A stretch of DNA of 64,000 nucleotides, taken from positions 86,097-150,096 of the forward strand of contig NZ_JARTLM010000008.1 in assembly GCF_029625905.1 (NCBI RefSeq), given 5' to 3'. Source of the stretch: Hydrogenovibrio sp. 3SP14C1. Lineage in GTDB: Bacteria > Pseudomonadota > Gammaproteobacteria > Thiomicrospirales > Thiomicrospiraceae. The notes under the pieces were generated by a model that worked only from the letters and a program-made list of their open reading frames with translations, did not search any database and was not told the origin of the DNA. The position numbers and the translations under genes were made by a program. Each line of letters begins with the position of its first letter. Position 1 is the stretch's first letter. Of the stretch, positions 45,909 to 56,765 are shown piece by piece.

Positions 45909-45936
45909 TTGCAAAGGGCTTGTAACATTCTACAAT
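45909..45936 (+). promoter_or_regulatory. Candidate sigma70 promoter of the SPOR gene
   Basis: TTGCAA (45909-45914), 16-bp spacer, TACAAT (45931-45936). The -35 lies within a perfect 14-bp palindrome CCCTTTGCAAAGGG (45905-45918), a possible operator. Predicted transcription start is near 45943. Confidence 0.5.
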
Positions 45937-45950
45937 ACAGGAGCATTTTT

Positions 45951-46019
45951 ATGATAAATAATCTCCTAAAACAAGTTGAAGAAGTGTTCATCGAATGGCC
46001 CAAACCATCTCAGAATTAG
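45951..46019 (+). CDS. Possible 22-codon upstream ORF overlapping the SPOR gene
   Basis: ATG 45951 is preceded by AGGAG (45939-45943) at ideal 7-base spacing. The frame encodes 22 residues starting MINNLLKQVEEVF and stops with TAG at 46017, overlapping the next gene's start (45995) in another frame. That would suit translational coupling. The candidate promoter would start transcription at the AGGAG itself, which argues against use of that site. Confidence 0.3.
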   Translation: MINNLLKQVEEVFIEWPKPSQN

Positions 46020-47149
46020 AAAAAGAACGCGCTGAATTGCTTAAGGCAATTGAGAGTCAAGCCCAACAAATGTCCTCATCCCGCCCTATAGACGAGGGGG
46101 ATCAAAAAGAACATACTTTAAACGACTGGTTACATGCCGCTGAGGAAGTTATGCCAAGCACCCCTAAAAGACCAACCCAACAAAATTCCGACCCACAACA
46201 ACCCGCTAAAAAACCGAAAGGCAGTAAAGCCTCTTTTTTCGGTGTCGTTATTATGCTGTCTTTGCTTTTAACGATTTTAGGGGTAGTTTATATTGCTTAT
46301 ACCAGTATTCATAACGAACTTCAGAAAGTTTTAGCAGTAAAAGAAAACTCCATGAAAGAAGTCAAAATGCTGAAAGAAACCGTATCTGAACTTCAAAAAT
46401 CTGCTGCTTCCGGTGGGCAAGGTCAATTATTTACTCAGTTACAAAAGCGTGTTGAAGCATTAGAAGCTGAAGTAACCACGCTCAAAGCCCAGCAATTGAC
46501 GTTGGATAATAAAATGGTACAACAGGCAACCTCTAACGGTGCCGCGCCAGTGCAACCAGGAAAGCTTCCATCCAATGTTGTGACAAAAGAAGTACTCGAA
46601 TCAAAATTAAAAGAATATACGCAAGGCATTGACCAGAAGTTAGAAAAGATTTTGAAATATTTAAATCTATCTTCTGAGGTTAAAGCAGATGAGCCTGCTT
46701 CTAAAGTATCGGTTTACAGCAAACCGGAAGGCGAAGTGGAAGAACTAACTGTAACAGAGCCAGAAGAGCCTAAGGTTAAACCATTAGATCAACCGGTTGT
46801 CCGCTTAGTGAAAAAAGTACAAAAGCCAACCACGCCAGAACCTAAAGCACCGCTTGAAAATTACACGTCTGATGTTAAATGGTTAATGGAAGAGCCGGCC
46901 TTTAATTACACCCTTCAGCTTGCCAGCATGACTGAACGCGATTCGATCGAAAAAATGATCGAGAAAAAAGGCCTGCAAGGGGCTAAGATCATTCCTTTAG
47001 AGCGTAAAGGTGAGCCTTATTATGTTTTATTGACCGGCAGTTATAATTCTCGCTCAGAGGCGGACAAAGCGGCAAGAACCTATAAATCGAATTTTGGAAT
47101 TTCCCCTTGGGTTCGAAAAATCAAAGACTTAAGTCGTAAATTAAAGTAA
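45995..47149 (+). CDS. SPOR-domain membrane protein with coiled coil
   Basis: A 384-residue bitopic inner-membrane protein. Residues 1-75 are cytoplasmic and polar; one membrane helix follows at about 82-104 (GVVIMLSLLLTILGVVYIAY). A periplasmic coiled coil spans about 105-225, then a Pro/Glu/Lys-rich linker. The C-terminal SPOR domain (about 305-375; NYTLQLASMTERDSIEKMI, YYVLLTGSYNSRSEADKA) binds denuded glycan strands at the septum. The layout resembles DamX/FtsN-like cell-division proteins. It is monocistronic ahead of two tRNA genes. Confidence 0.88.
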   Translation: MAQTISELEKERAELLKAIESQAQQMSSSRPIDEGDQKEHTLNDWLHAAEEVMPSTPKRPTQQNSDPQQPAKKPKGSKASFFGVVIMLSLLLTILGVVYIAYTSIHNELQKVLAVKENSMKEVKMLKETVSELQKSAASGGQGQLFTQLQKRVEALEAEVTTLKAQQLTLDNKMVQQATSNGAAPVQPGKLPSNVVTKEVLESKLKEYTQGIDQKLEKILKYLNLSSEVKADEPASKVSVYSKPEGEVEELTVTEPEEPKVKPLDQPVVRLVKKVQKPTTPEPKAPLENYTSDVKWLMEEPAFNYTLQLASMTERDSIEKMIEKKGLQGAKIIPLERKGEPYYVLLTGSYNSRSEADKAARTYKSNFGISPWVRKIKDLSRKLK

Positions 47150-47206
47150 CCAAAATGGTTCTAAAAAAAATCTGCGGTAAAAGGCCGAGTTTAGCGCTTA
47201 AAAAGT

Positions 47207-47235
47207 TTGACTTAGCCGCTTAGAGCTTCTATAAT
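47207..47235 (+). promoter_or_regulatory. Sigma70 promoter of the tRNA-Leu–tRNA-Val operon
   Basis: TTGACT (47207-47212), exact 17-bp spacer, TATAAT (47230-47235), then a GC-rich discriminator TCGCGC typical of stable-RNA promoters under stringent control. The predicted start is about 13 bp before tRNA-Leu. Confidence 0.85.
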
Positions 47236-47254
47236 TCGCGCATTCTTTACGAAT

Positions 47255-47341
47255 GCCAGTGTGATGAAATTGGTAGACATGACGGATTCAAAATCCGTTG
47301 GTGGCAACACCGTGGCGGTTCGAGTCCGCCCACTGGTACCA
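47255..47341 (+). tRNA. tRNA-Leu (anticodon CAA)
   Basis: 87 bases with CCA encoded. The acceptor stem GCCAGTG pairs with CACTGGT (one G·U). The anticodon arm ACGGA-TTCAAAA-TCCGT gives anticodon CAA, reading UUG. A long variable arm (TTGGTGGCAACACC region) marks a class II tRNA, and the T arm reads GGCGG-TTCGAGT-CCGCC. Confidence 0.95.
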
Positions 47342-47357
47342 ATCATATTTTTATAGT

Positions 47358-47434
47358 ACGACCGTAGCTCAGTTGGTTAGAGCACCACCTTGACATGGTG
47401 GGGGTCGGTGGTTCGAATCCACTCGGTCGTACCA
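47358..47434 (+). tRNA. tRNA-Val (anticodon GAC), island attachment target
   Basis: 77 bases with CCA encoded. The acceptor stem ACGACCG pairs with CGGTCGT. The anticodon arm CCACC-TTGACAT-GGTGG gives GAC. It lies 16 bp after tRNA-Leu on the same transcript. Its last 20 bases plus 3 flanking bases (47415-47437) recur exactly at 54535-54557, marking it as the integration site of the N-ATPase island; the tRNA itself remains intact. Confidence 0.96.
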
Positions 47435-47437
47435 ATT
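47415..47437 (+). repeat. Left attachment repeat (3' end of tRNA-Val)
   Basis: 23 bp beginning GAATCCACTCGG and ending GTACCAATT. It covers part of the T arm, the 3' acceptor strand, CCA and three bases beyond. Identical to 54535-54557. Confidence 0.92.
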
Positions 47438-47561
47438 CCCTACCTCTCTATTTTTGCTTTTAGTATTGAACTGAAATACACCGTATTATCTTAAATATCT
47501 AATTTTGTTATTTGATTTCACTACTAAGATTGTAGGGTCTAGTAAAAGATAACTATCCTTT

Positions 47562-48440
47562 CTAGCCCAGCGCTTCAAATCCTGAGAGTACATCGAATAA
47601 TTCCTCATCAATATCCTCCTGACGTAGGCGATGAAATGTTCGTGTTAAATCAACTTTGAGTTCATCGATATTTTTTTCAGCGCGTTGCATTGAAGCCAGT
47701 CGACTGGCATTTTCGCTGGCCAACGATTCGGCACAGGCTCTGAAAATGGTGACAAATAGGTATTCACGGATAAAGGCACGTAGGGTATGTTCGCTGTTGT
47801 TAATGACCTCTGGAAGGTTTTTTGTCGGCCAAGGTAATTTCATCAGGTTGTGTTGCCATAATTTGTCCAGTGGCAACAGCTGCTGAATGACGGGGCGATA
47901 AACAGCCCCGGACTCGGGCCGATTATGTAAAAGGTAAACCTGAGAAATAGCCCCTTTTTCTTGTTGCGCTTCCATTTCGATGAGGATTTCCCCAACGAGG
48001 GGGGTAATAGCATTAATTGAATTTGGCAGGATAAAACTTTCCAGCGCTGGCAGTTCGGTTTCAGCTAGCTGTGACTGAATGCGTTCACCAACGGCCCACA
48101 CAACCTTGTCGCCTGGTAGCTTTGCAAGCGTCGTTACAACAAAGTCTGCCATAATCTCATTGAACTGGCCAACTAGCCCCTGATCAGAACCAAATACAAT
48201 CACACCGGTTGAACCTGTTTCTTTTTGCGCAAAAGGACTTTCGTGATGGGCAAGCTCACTTTGGCGAAAACAGGCCGCCAGACCTAATTGCACTGTCCGA
48301 TAATAATCATCTTGCGAACGGACTGCATTTTCATATTGGCCGATACCCGAAGCAGCCATTGCCTTCATGGTACGCACAACGGCTCCAAGTTCGGTGGCAC
48401 TGTCAATCTTGTGACGCAGGCTGGCGATACTCTCACTCAT
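47562..48440 (-). CDS. atpG: N-type ATPase gamma subunit
   Basis: Central rotor shaft of F1. The protein is 292 residues. The N-terminal helix ([29 protein letters not shown], partly) and the C-terminal helix ([21 protein letters not shown] then MQRAEKNI) form the coiled coil, but they diverge strongly from housekeeping gamma, as in N-ATPases. It is last in the atpDCQRBEFAG operon, and its start overlaps the atpA stop by four bases. Confidence 0.9.
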   Translation of the reverse strand: MSESIASLRHKIDSATELGAVVRTMKAMAASGIGQYENAVRSQDDYYRTVQLGLAACFRQSELAHHESPFAQKETGSTGVIVFGSDQGLVGQFNEIMADFVVTTLAKLPGDKVVWAVGERIQSQLAETELPALESFILPNSINAITPLVGEILIEMEAQQEKGAISQVYLLHNRPESGAVYRPVIQQLLPLDKLWQHNLMKLPWPTKNLPEVINNSEHTLRAFIREYLFVTIFRACAESLASENASRLASMQRAEKNIDELKVDLTRTFHRLRQEDIDEELFDVLSGFEALG

Positions 48441-49984
48441 GGTTTCACCTTGAAATTTTGACTGGGCTGAAACTGCATAAGCGCATCATCGGCGAGTTGA
48501 AGAATCGTAGCGCGATCTTCCTCACTTAGCTTTTTCGCGTTCTCTAATCGCGCATGCACATTGTCTGGAATGTCTGCTGCTGCGAACTGCACCGCGTGAA
48601 TAGCTGAAGTCATCTTTTCGAGTGGTATAGAGTCAAAAAGGTTTGCCGTCAGCGCCAGCAGTACCGAAATTTGCCCAACCATGGAAACCGGTGCGAACTC
48701 CTGCTGCTTGAGACAGGCACGAATACGCCGCCCGTGCTGGATGATTTTACGGGTATTGTCATCCAGCCGGGCACCAAAACGAGCAAACGTTTCCAATTCC
48801 TCAAACTGTGCATAAGACAGTTTTAGATCGCCTGACACGGCACGGTAAGCGGCACGCTGGGCCTTGGCACCAACACGGGAAACCGATTTGGCAACATCTA
48901 CCGCGGGTAACACGCCTAATTCAAATAGTGTTGGCGACAGGTAAATTTGTCCATCCGTGATGGAAATTAGGTTGGTTGGGATGTAGGCGGAAATATCCTG
49001 TGCTTCGGTTTCGATAATCGGCAGTGCCGTCAGTGATCCGCCGCCAAGCTCCGAACGTAAGTGCGTGGCTCGCTCCAGTAGTCGCGAGTGAAGGTAAAAT
49101 ATGTCGCCGGGAAACGCTTCCCGCCCGGGTGGACGTCGCAGGAGTAGAGACAATTCACGATAGGCGCGTGCATGATGTGTGAGGTCATCGTAAACAATCA
49201 GCACATCACGACCTTGCTCCATAAAAGACTCTGCGATGCTGGTCGCGGCATAGGGGGCAACGAAGGCGAGCCCAGGAGGGTCGTTGCCTTCCGTGACGAC
49301 CACGATGGTGTAATCCATCGCGCCCTGTTCGCGTAAGGTTGCAATCACTTTGGCCACACCAGAGGCGCGTTGGCTAATTGCACAATAAACACACAGCACA
49401 TTCTTATCTTTTTGGTTGAGAATAGTGTCGAGCGCGATGGCCGTTTTACCGGTCTGCCGGTCGCCGAGAATTAACTCGCGTTGACCGCGGCCTACTGGAA
49501 TGAGTGCATCGATGACCTTAATCCCCGTTTGCAAGGGAGCGCTGACAGGCGCGCGATCCATAATGGGCGGGGCAGGGCGCTCGACGGGGAGACGCGTACT
49601 GGAAACCAACTTTTCCTTGCCGTCTAGTGGGAATCCCATTGGGTTGATAATACGTCCGATCAATCCGTCGCCCACTGGCACATCCACGACGTGCCCTTGG
49701 CGTTCGACTTCATCACTCGTCTGCAAGTGCCAGTAGTCTCCTAATAACACGACACCGATTTCATCTTCATCAACATTGAAGGCAATGCCATATATATCGC
49801 CTGGAAACTTAAGCACTTCATCCAAACCGACGCCTGGTAGACCAGAGACTTTTGCAATGCCCGTAGCGATACTGACTATAGTGCCGATTTCGCGGGGTTT
49901 TAGATCAGGCGTAAAGGTTTCTCGTACTTGTTGCATTCCCGAAAACGCACGATCAAAGGTCTTTTGTAGGCTTTCATGCTCCAT
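48437..49984 (-). CDS. atpA: N-type ATPase alpha subunit
   Basis: Non-catalytic nucleotide-binding F1 subunit. The protein is 515 residues. Walker A reads [13 protein letters not shown] near residue 168. [20 protein letters not shown], the VSRVGAKAQ segment and [18 protein letters not shown] are typical of alpha. The start overlaps the 3' end of the b-subunit gene by 11 bases. Codon third positions are GC-richer than in neighbouring host genes. Confidence 0.94.
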   Translation of the reverse strand: MEHESLQKTFDRAFSGMQQVRETFTPDLKPREIGTIVSIATGIAKVSGLPGVGLDEVLKFPGDIYGIAFNVDEDEIGVVLLGDYWHLQTSDEVERQGHVVDVPVGDGLIGRIINPMGFPLDGKEKLVSSTRLPVERPAPPIMDRAPVSAPLQTGIKVIDALIPVGRGQRELILGDRQTGKTAIALDTILNQKDKNVLCVYCAISQRASGVAKVIATLREQGAMDYTIVVVTEGNDPPGLAFVAPYAATSIAESFMEQGRDVLIVYDDLTHHARAYRELSLLLRRPPGREAFPGDIFYLHSRLLERATHLRSELGGGSLTALPIIETEAQDISAYIPTNLISITDGQIYLSPTLFELGVLPAVDVAKSVSRVGAKAQRAAYRAVSGDLKLSYAQFEELETFARFGARLDDNTRKIIQHGRRIRACLKQQEFAPVSMVGQISVLLALTANLFDSIPLEKMTSAIHAVQFAAADIPDNVHARLENAKKLSEEDRATILQLADDALMQFQPSQNFKVKP

Positions 49985-50804
49985 TTTTAGACGATCCTTG
50001 TTCCGTCTTAGGGTGATCTAAAGCTTCATTTTCGTTCTGTATGAGTGTTGATTTTTTCAGCATGCTATTGACGCTCATCGCCATCGAGTCAAGATATTCA
50101 GCAATGCTCCAGGCTATCTTTTGACCATTGGAACTGATTTCAATACCACTGACCAGATCCGGCACAATATTAAACTCGACCTGTTTGTCCTGGCCTAATA
50201 TTTCTTTAATAGTCGTTTCGATAGCAGAGTACTGCGCTGTTGGCAGTTTGAAAGCTGTGCGTACCAATAGGGGGTCGGGTGAGGTTATCAATGCTGATTT
50301 CATCTCGGTCATTTGTACATCGTTTAGTTCGCGCAGGCGTTCTAGAAAGATATCCGTCATCCGTTCTTCCAGGCTTGCTCCGGCGAGATCAGACAGTGTT
50401 TTTCGTGCAATAGAAAATACTTCTTCGCGCGCACGTCTGCTGAGTTCTTCGTTCAGGTCAAGCATTTCGTTTCTTAACGATAGCTGCAAGCTGGTGCGTA
50501 AATTTTCAGTCTCTTGTCGTGCCGTATCTAGCAGCTGGGCATGTTCTGTTTTTGCTGTCTCCATTACCTGATTCATGTGTTCTTTGCGCTGCTGATCGAA
50601 CACTTTGTTTTTTTGCTGATACTCGTCGCGTTCCTTTTGTGCTTCGGATTTTTTTGCCTCCGCATCGGCGATTTTGTCGGCGATGCGTTTTTCGCGCGCG
50701 TCAATCGCATTGAGAATCGGCCCGTATAAAAACCGTTTCAGCAACCACACCAGGATGAGAAAGTTGATCACTTGTGCAATAACAGTAAACCAGTCAATTA
50801 ACAT
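49974..50804 (-). CDS. atpF: N-type ATPase b subunit with delta-like C-terminal domain
   Basis: A 276-residue stator subunit, much longer than the usual b of about 156. The N-terminal membrane helix ([20 protein letters not shown]) and a long charged helix (about 35-130) form b. The last 100 residues ([20 protein letters not shown] … [20 protein letters not shown]) resemble the C-terminal domain of delta/OSCP. The operon has no atpH, so this protein probably supplies both functions. That assignment is by eye. Confidence 0.88.
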   Translation of the reverse strand: MLIDWFTVIAQVINFLILVWLLKRFLYGPILNAIDAREKRIADKIADAEAKKSEAQKERDEYQQKNKVFDQQRKEHMNQVMETAKTEHAQLLDTARQETENLRTSLQLSLRNEMLDLNEELSRRAREEVFSIARKTLSDLAGASLEERMTDIFLERLRELNDVQMTEMKSALITSPDPLLVRTAFKLPTAQYSAIETTIKEILGQDKQVEFNIVPDLVSGIEISSNGQKIAWSIAEYLDSMAMSVNSMLKKSTLIQNENEALDHPKTEQGSSKNGA

Positions 50805-50807
50805 GAT

Positions 50808-51089
50808 TTATTTTCCTGTCGCTAGGGTAATGGCATAATTCCAGAAAGGATTGGCAAAAAGAAGAATCATTGACACTACAAAGCAGTAAATGGCAACCGA
50901 CTCGATCATGGCCAAACCGACAAATAAGGTTCTTGTAATAGTGGCTGATGCATCGGGTTGCTGCGCCAATGCGGTTAATGCTGTGGCGACTGCTCGTGCC
51001 TCACCCAATGCCGGACCGATACTGCCTATGGCGATGGTTAGACCTGCCATGATGATTGAAGTTATAGCGATGAGTGTCATACTATCCAT
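50808..51089 (-). CDS. atpE: N-type ATPase c subunit
   Basis: Rotor-ring proteolipid of 93 residues with two membrane helices. ATG 51089 begins MDSMTLIAITSII; the longer frame upstream is antisense-like extension. Helix 1 has GPALGEARA with Glu30; helix 2 has MIESVAIY with Glu63, Ser64 and Tyr68. Glu63 is the ion carrier. Glu30 occupies the position of Gln32 in the Na+ c-ring of Ilyobacter, giving the two-carboxylate site of N-ATPases. The ion could be Na+ or H+. Confidence 0.92.
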   Translation of the reverse strand: MDSMTLIAITSIIMAGLTIAIGSIGPALGEARAVATALTALAQQPDASATITRTLFVGLAMIESVAIYCFVVSMILLFANPFWNYAITLATGK

Positions 51090-51816
51090 GATTGATCCTC
51101 TTGTTGTTGTCAGGGGTGGTTTTTTCTTCGAGTTTTGGTTCTGGTTCCGGTTTTCGTGCACGGGTGGCAGCGGCAATGTAAACCGTGGCCAAAATACTGA
51201 AAATGTACGCCTGTACCATGCCGGTCAGTAATCCGAGCACACTCATGATGATCGGGAAAATGAACGGCGTGATCGTGAGCAATATAGCGATAATCAGTGT
51301 GCCACTCATCATATTACCGAACAGACGCACTGCCAGCGCTAGGGTGCGAGAGATCTCGCTGATTATATTGAACGGCAACATAATAATTGTTGGTTGCGTA
51401 TAAGCTCGAAGGTATCGACCGAAGCCAGCTTCTTCGATGCCAAACATCGGTACGGCCACCAAAACACAGATCGCCAGTGCAGCAGTGGTAGAGAGAGAAC
51501 CTGTTGGAGGTTCATAACCAGGCACAATCGTGAATAGGCTCGCCATGGCGACAAATAGGAACAGGGTCCCCAGAAAACCGAGATATTTTCGCGGATTTTT
51601 CAGCCCTACTTCTTCAATTTGTTGATTAATGCCTGTGACGATGATTTCCAGTAGATTCTGCCAGCGCGAACGCTCCAGATCGGTGGATAGCTTACGTGTA
51701 ATGAGTTTTGAACCGAGCACTAGCACCAGCATCAGTCCCCAGGTGTAAACGATGGTGGCATTGAGTTTGAAAATACCTGCTTGCCAGAAAATGATGTTAT
51801 CGGGACTAAGATTCAT
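51082..51816 (-). CDS. atpB: N-type ATPase a subunit
   Basis: Ion-channel subunit of F0. The protein is 244 residues from ATG 51816 (MNLSPDNIIFWQAGIF). It has five or six hydrophobic helices. The essential arginine helix is in ISEISRTLALAVRLFGNMMSG (partly), and the last long helix is TGMVQAYIFSILATVYIAAA. The protein ends in a charged tail. It overlaps atpR by 11 and atpE by 8 bases. Confidence 0.92.
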   Translation of the reverse strand: MNLSPDNIIFWQAGIFKLNATIVYTWGLMLVLVLGSKLITRKLSTDLERSRWQNLLEIIVTGINQQIEEVGLKNPRKYLGFLGTLFLFVAMASLFTIVPGYEPPTGSLSTTAALAICVLVAVPMFGIEEAGFGRYLRAYTQPTIIMLPFNIISEISRTLALAVRLFGNMMSGTLIIAILLTITPFIFPIIMSVLGLLTGMVQAYIFSILATVYIAAATRARKPEPEPKLEEKTTPDNNKRINHG

Positions 51817-52120
51817 GGCCAGCTTTTCGTAACAATGGTTTTGACTGATTCGCAATGCGGCTTATTCGGGTTATGAACATGCGTGCGATGACAAACCCCA
51901 GCAAGCCAGCGACTAAGTGCTGCCAGTTGTCGCCGATGATAAAATAAAATCCTAACACCACGATACCGGTTCGCAGGATCATACTGCCGAGAAATAAAAG
52001 TGCGACATGTTTAGTCGAGCTAAGTTTACGCACCGTCCACCAGAGTCCACCGAAAAAAAACACACCGAGTAAACCCCCTTCCAGTAGTGCAAGTAATAGA
52101 TACAGAAATTCATTCATCAT
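51806..52120 (-). CDS. atpR: N-ATPase-specific membrane subunit AtpR
   Basis: A 104-residue protein with three hydrophobic helices. ATG 52120 (or 52117) follows GAGGACG. Unusual charged residues lie in membrane helices: Arg in GSMILRTGIVVLGF and Arg in GLLGFVIARMFITRIS. AtpR is found only in N-ATPase operons (PF12966). Its proposed role is to assist c-ring assembly or ion handling by pairing its arginines with the acidic c subunit; this is from the literature, not visible here. Confidence 0.85.
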   Translation of the reverse strand: MMNEFLYLLLALLEGGLLGVFFFGGLWWTVRKLSSTKHVALLFLGSMILRTGIVVLGFYFIIGDNWQHLVAGLLGFVIARMFITRISRIANQSKPLLRKAGHES

Positions 52121-52443
52121 TATTTTCGTCCTCGTCCTGATGTATTTCCTTGTCTTCTTTAACAATCCAGTGCCAGGCATTAAAGCAACCTAAGCACAGG
52201 CCTGTGACCAGCAAAGCGAGTGTCCATGAATGAGACCCCGCATAGTGCTTATCCAACCAAAGACCGAGGCCTGCGCCCAACAATGTTGGCATGGCCACTG
52301 ACCAACCAACCAGTCCCATCATCCCCAGGCCCGACCACACCGTTTTAGTCACATGACGTTGTGCCTTAATTTTGCGTGCCGCCATATCGCCGACCTGTTT
52401 GCTGAATTCCGTTTTTTCCGGTCGTTGATTGATATCTGGTTTT

Positions 52444-52451
<8 letters not shown>
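52110..52451 (-). CDS. atpQ: N-ATPase accessory membrane protein AtpQ (AtpI-like)
   Basis: A 113-residue protein with two hydrophobic helices (about 43-65 and 76-95) flanked by charged ends; the acidic C-terminus reads EDKEIHQDEDEN. This is the ATPase_gene1/AtpI-like pattern that takes second accessory place in N-ATPase operons. AtpI relatives help c-ring assembly and may carry Mg2+. It overlaps atpC by 8 and atpR by 11 bases. Confidence 0.85.
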
Positions 52452-54307
<1,856 letters not shown>

Positions 54308-54373
54308 CTAGCATGTATCACACATAATGGGTGTACTTAGCTGTCGCTAAACCTTTTTTAGAGATTTTAAATC

Positions 54374-54433
54374 TAGAAAATTCAATATAACATCAATATA
54401 GAAAATTGAGTATAAAAACGCATAATATTGAAT
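54374..54433. repeat. AT-rich iterated motifs at the island right end
   Basis: TAGAAAATT occurs at 54374-54382 and 54399-54407 (25 bp apart). TCAATATA occurs at 54382-54389 and 54393-54400 (11 bp apart, one helical turn). ATTCAATAT at 54380-54388 recurs inverted as ATATTGAAT at 54425-54433. This lies 97 bp upstream of atpD and 102 bp inside the right repeat. It may be integrase or excisionase arm sites, or operator sites of the ATPase operon. Confidence 0.5.
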
Positions 54434-54534
54434 AGTTTTGAGCCTTTTGGTGGCTATTTTTAAGTTATGGATATGTAGGGGGATAAGCTTTAACCCAGGT
54501 GGCGGTTTTTAATGGCCTTGGCATAGTAGGGGAG

Positions 54535-54557
54535 GAATCCACTCGGTCGTACCAATT
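54535..54557 (+). repeat. Right attachment repeat (duplicate of tRNA-Val 3' end)
   Basis: Identical 23 bp to 47415-47437, not followed or preceded by any tRNA structure. Bases 54558 onward (TTCTTTTGTGACTCC) should be the original sequence downstream of tRNA-Val, including a small GTGA/TCAC hairpin with a T-run at 54564-54582. Confidence 0.92.
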
Positions 54558-54692
54558 TCTTTTGTGACTCCGCTCACTTTTTATCTTTCTACTTACTAAA
54601 CCCTTGTCGTAAACCCTTTTACTCTTTTGAATAATTCATATCAAAAAATGAAGCCTTTTGCTGTTAAAACAAAAGCACTCCATTGTCTTAAG

Positions 54693-56765
54693 TTAAGGTT
54701 TATCTGCTAAGTTTTGGTTGGGTTGCAACTGCTGTTCGTGTTGTTCGATATCCCAAGGCAAGAGCTCGGCTGAGTGATGTAGTTTGTGCAAGTATCGCTC
54801 AAAGTGATCCAGAATGTCGGTAATCATGTTATGACGGCTGTAACCATAGACATCATAAGATTCTCGACCATCTCTCAAAAAGACTTCAGCGCGGTAATAA
54901 TGTTCTTCATTGCCTACTTCTGTCTCTCTTTCAGGGAAGGCAAAACCTGGAATAACGAACTCACATAAACGCACTTCATAAATGAACGCCATTTGTTCAG
55001 ACTTGATGACTTCAATTCGGGTTCTGACCGGCGAGTCATCAAAGTAGACTTTAGATTCCCATCCGCGTCGTTTCAATTCGATTTGAACCGTTTTCATGCT
55101 TTCATAAGCCACTTTTTTAATAAAGCTGGATACTTCTGCTTCGTCAGGGTACTGAACTAATTTTGCCAAACGATCTTTCCAGTTTGCACCTTGGTGTGTC
55201 AAGTTTTTACCACTGTTACGCATGGCGCTTTTTAAACTCACTTCACGGTGGCTTTCAATGATTAGCGCTCGCCACATTCCAACCGTTGCAATCAGCATAA
55301 TCACGGCAAAAGGAAGGGCGCTGACAATTGAAGCAGTTTGCAGGGCTTTAAGCCCACCCGCTAATAAAAGCACTGCAGCAACTGTGCCCAGCAACGTAGC
55401 CCAGAAGATTCTTTGCCAAACCGGCGTGGTAAGACTTCCGCCAGAGGCAAGGGAGTCAATGACCAAGGCACCCGAGTCGGCCGAGGTGACAAAGAATGTG
55501 ATGATTAAAATCACCGCTAAAGTTGAAAGGACCCCACTGATAGGGAGGTGTTCAAATAGTTTGAATAAGGCAATGGCATGGTCGTTTTGCACGGCTTGAA
55601 TAAAGCTGTGGTAGCCTTCTTGCATAATCAGATGCAATGCCGTGTCGCCAAATACTGAAAACCAGAAAAAGGTAAATAGCGTTGGCACAAACATTACGCC
55701 AAAGACAAACTGGCGAATGGTGCGACCTCGACTGATTTTGGCAATAAAGAGCCCTACGAAGGGCGCCCAGGCGATGGTCCAACCAAAGATAAAGAGCGTC
55801 CAATGTCCAATCCAGTCACTTGAAGAGTAGGCTTGTAAGTTAAAGGTTCGCTCAACGATATTACTGAGATAACTGCCCGTGTTTTGTAAGAAAGCTTCTA
55901 AAATGAAAACGGATGGTCCTGCGAGAAAAACAAACACCATTAAGGCGACAGCTAAAGTGATATTTAACAAAGACAATCTTTTGATGCCTTTATCCATTCC
56001 AGCAACCACTGAAAATATCGCCAGGCCTGTAATAATCGCTAATGCTAAGATTTGTACGGTGGTTGAAATCGGAATAGATGGAATGAGGTAATGAACCCCA
56101 GCATTTATTTGAGTAACGGATAATCCCAAGGTTGTCGCCAGCCCAAACACGGTCCCCAAAATGGCAAAGGTATCGACTGTATGCCCGATCGGACCATAGA
56201 TACGGTCGCCGATTAATGGGAATAGAGTGGAGCGCATGGATAGGGGTAAGTTATGACGGAAAGCAAAGTAAGCTAACGTAAGCCCGACTAAACCATAAAT
56301 GGCCCAGATATGAAAGCCCCAATGGAAAAAGGCGATTTGCATCGCTTGCTTGGCTGCGGCGACGGTTTCCGCTGTTCCTTCCGGTGGCGAGGCGTAATGT
56401 AAGACCGGTTCCGCAACCCCAAAAAACAATAATGCAATTCCGTAACCCGCCGAAAACAGCATGGCGAACCAGGCTGTAAATGTATAGTCCGCCTCAATGT
56501 GATCAGGACCCAGCTTGATTTTCCCCCATGGTGAAATTGCGATGGAAAAGATAAAAATTAGAAAAATCGCCACAGCCAGCATGTAAAACCAACCAAAGTT
56601 TTTGGTCACGCTGGCTAGAGTGCTTTCAAAGAATTCCCCGGCCAGTTCTGGGTTGCTCAAGGTTCCGATAATCATTAAGAATATGACAGCAACTGCGGGT
56701 AAAAAGACAGGCAGCAATAAAGTGGATTTTAAAACCTTCTTGGAAGCGGGCATAGAAGCGGACAT
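54693..56765 (-). CDS. BCCT family glycine betaine/choline/carnitine transporter with long C-terminal domain
   Basis: A 690-residue Na+- or H+-coupled osmolyte symporter. The 12-helix core (about 15-520) contains the BCCT signature FIFGWTIAWAPFVGLFIAKI-like segment near residue 320, with its aromatic substrate box. The C-terminal cytosolic domain of about 170 residues (from KLVQYPDEAEVSSF) resembles that of BetT/BetS types and may sense osmotic stress. Substrate cannot be told by eye; choline-type BetT is most similar in layout. It lies just outside the island, 136 bp from the right repeat. Confidence 0.9.
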   Translation of the reverse strand: MSASMPASKKVLKSTLLLPVFLPAVAVIFLMIIGTLSNPELAGEFFESTLASVTKNFGWFYMLAVAIFLIFIFSIAISPWGKIKLGPDHIEADYTFTAWFAMLFSAGYGIALLFFGVAEPVLHYASPPEGTAETVAAAKQAMQIAFFHWGFHIWAIYGLVGLTLAYFAFRHNLPLSMRSTLFPLIGDRIYGPIGHTVDTFAILGTVFGLATTLGLSVTQINAGVHYLIPSIPISTTVQILALAIITGLAIFSVVAGMDKGIKRLSLLNITLAVALMVFVFLAGPSVFILEAFLQNTGSYLSNIVERTFNLQAYSSSDWIGHWTLFIFGWTIAWAPFVGLFIAKISRGRTIRQFVFGVMFVPTLFTFFWFSVFGDTALHLIMQEGYHSFIQAVQNDHAIALFKLFEHLPISGVLSTLAVILIITFFVTSADSGALVIDSLASGGSLTTPVWQRIFWATLLGTVAAVLLLAGGLKALQTASIVSALPFAVIMLIATVGMWRALIIESHREVSLKSAMRNSGKNLTHQGANWKDRLAKLVQYPDEAEVSSFIKKVAYESMKTVQIELKRRGWESKVYFDDSPVRTRIEVIKSEQMAFIYEVRLCEFVIPGFAFPERETEVGNEEHYYRAEVFLRDGRESYDVYGYSRHNMITDILDHFERYLHKLHHSAELLPWDIEQHEQQLQPNQNLADKP

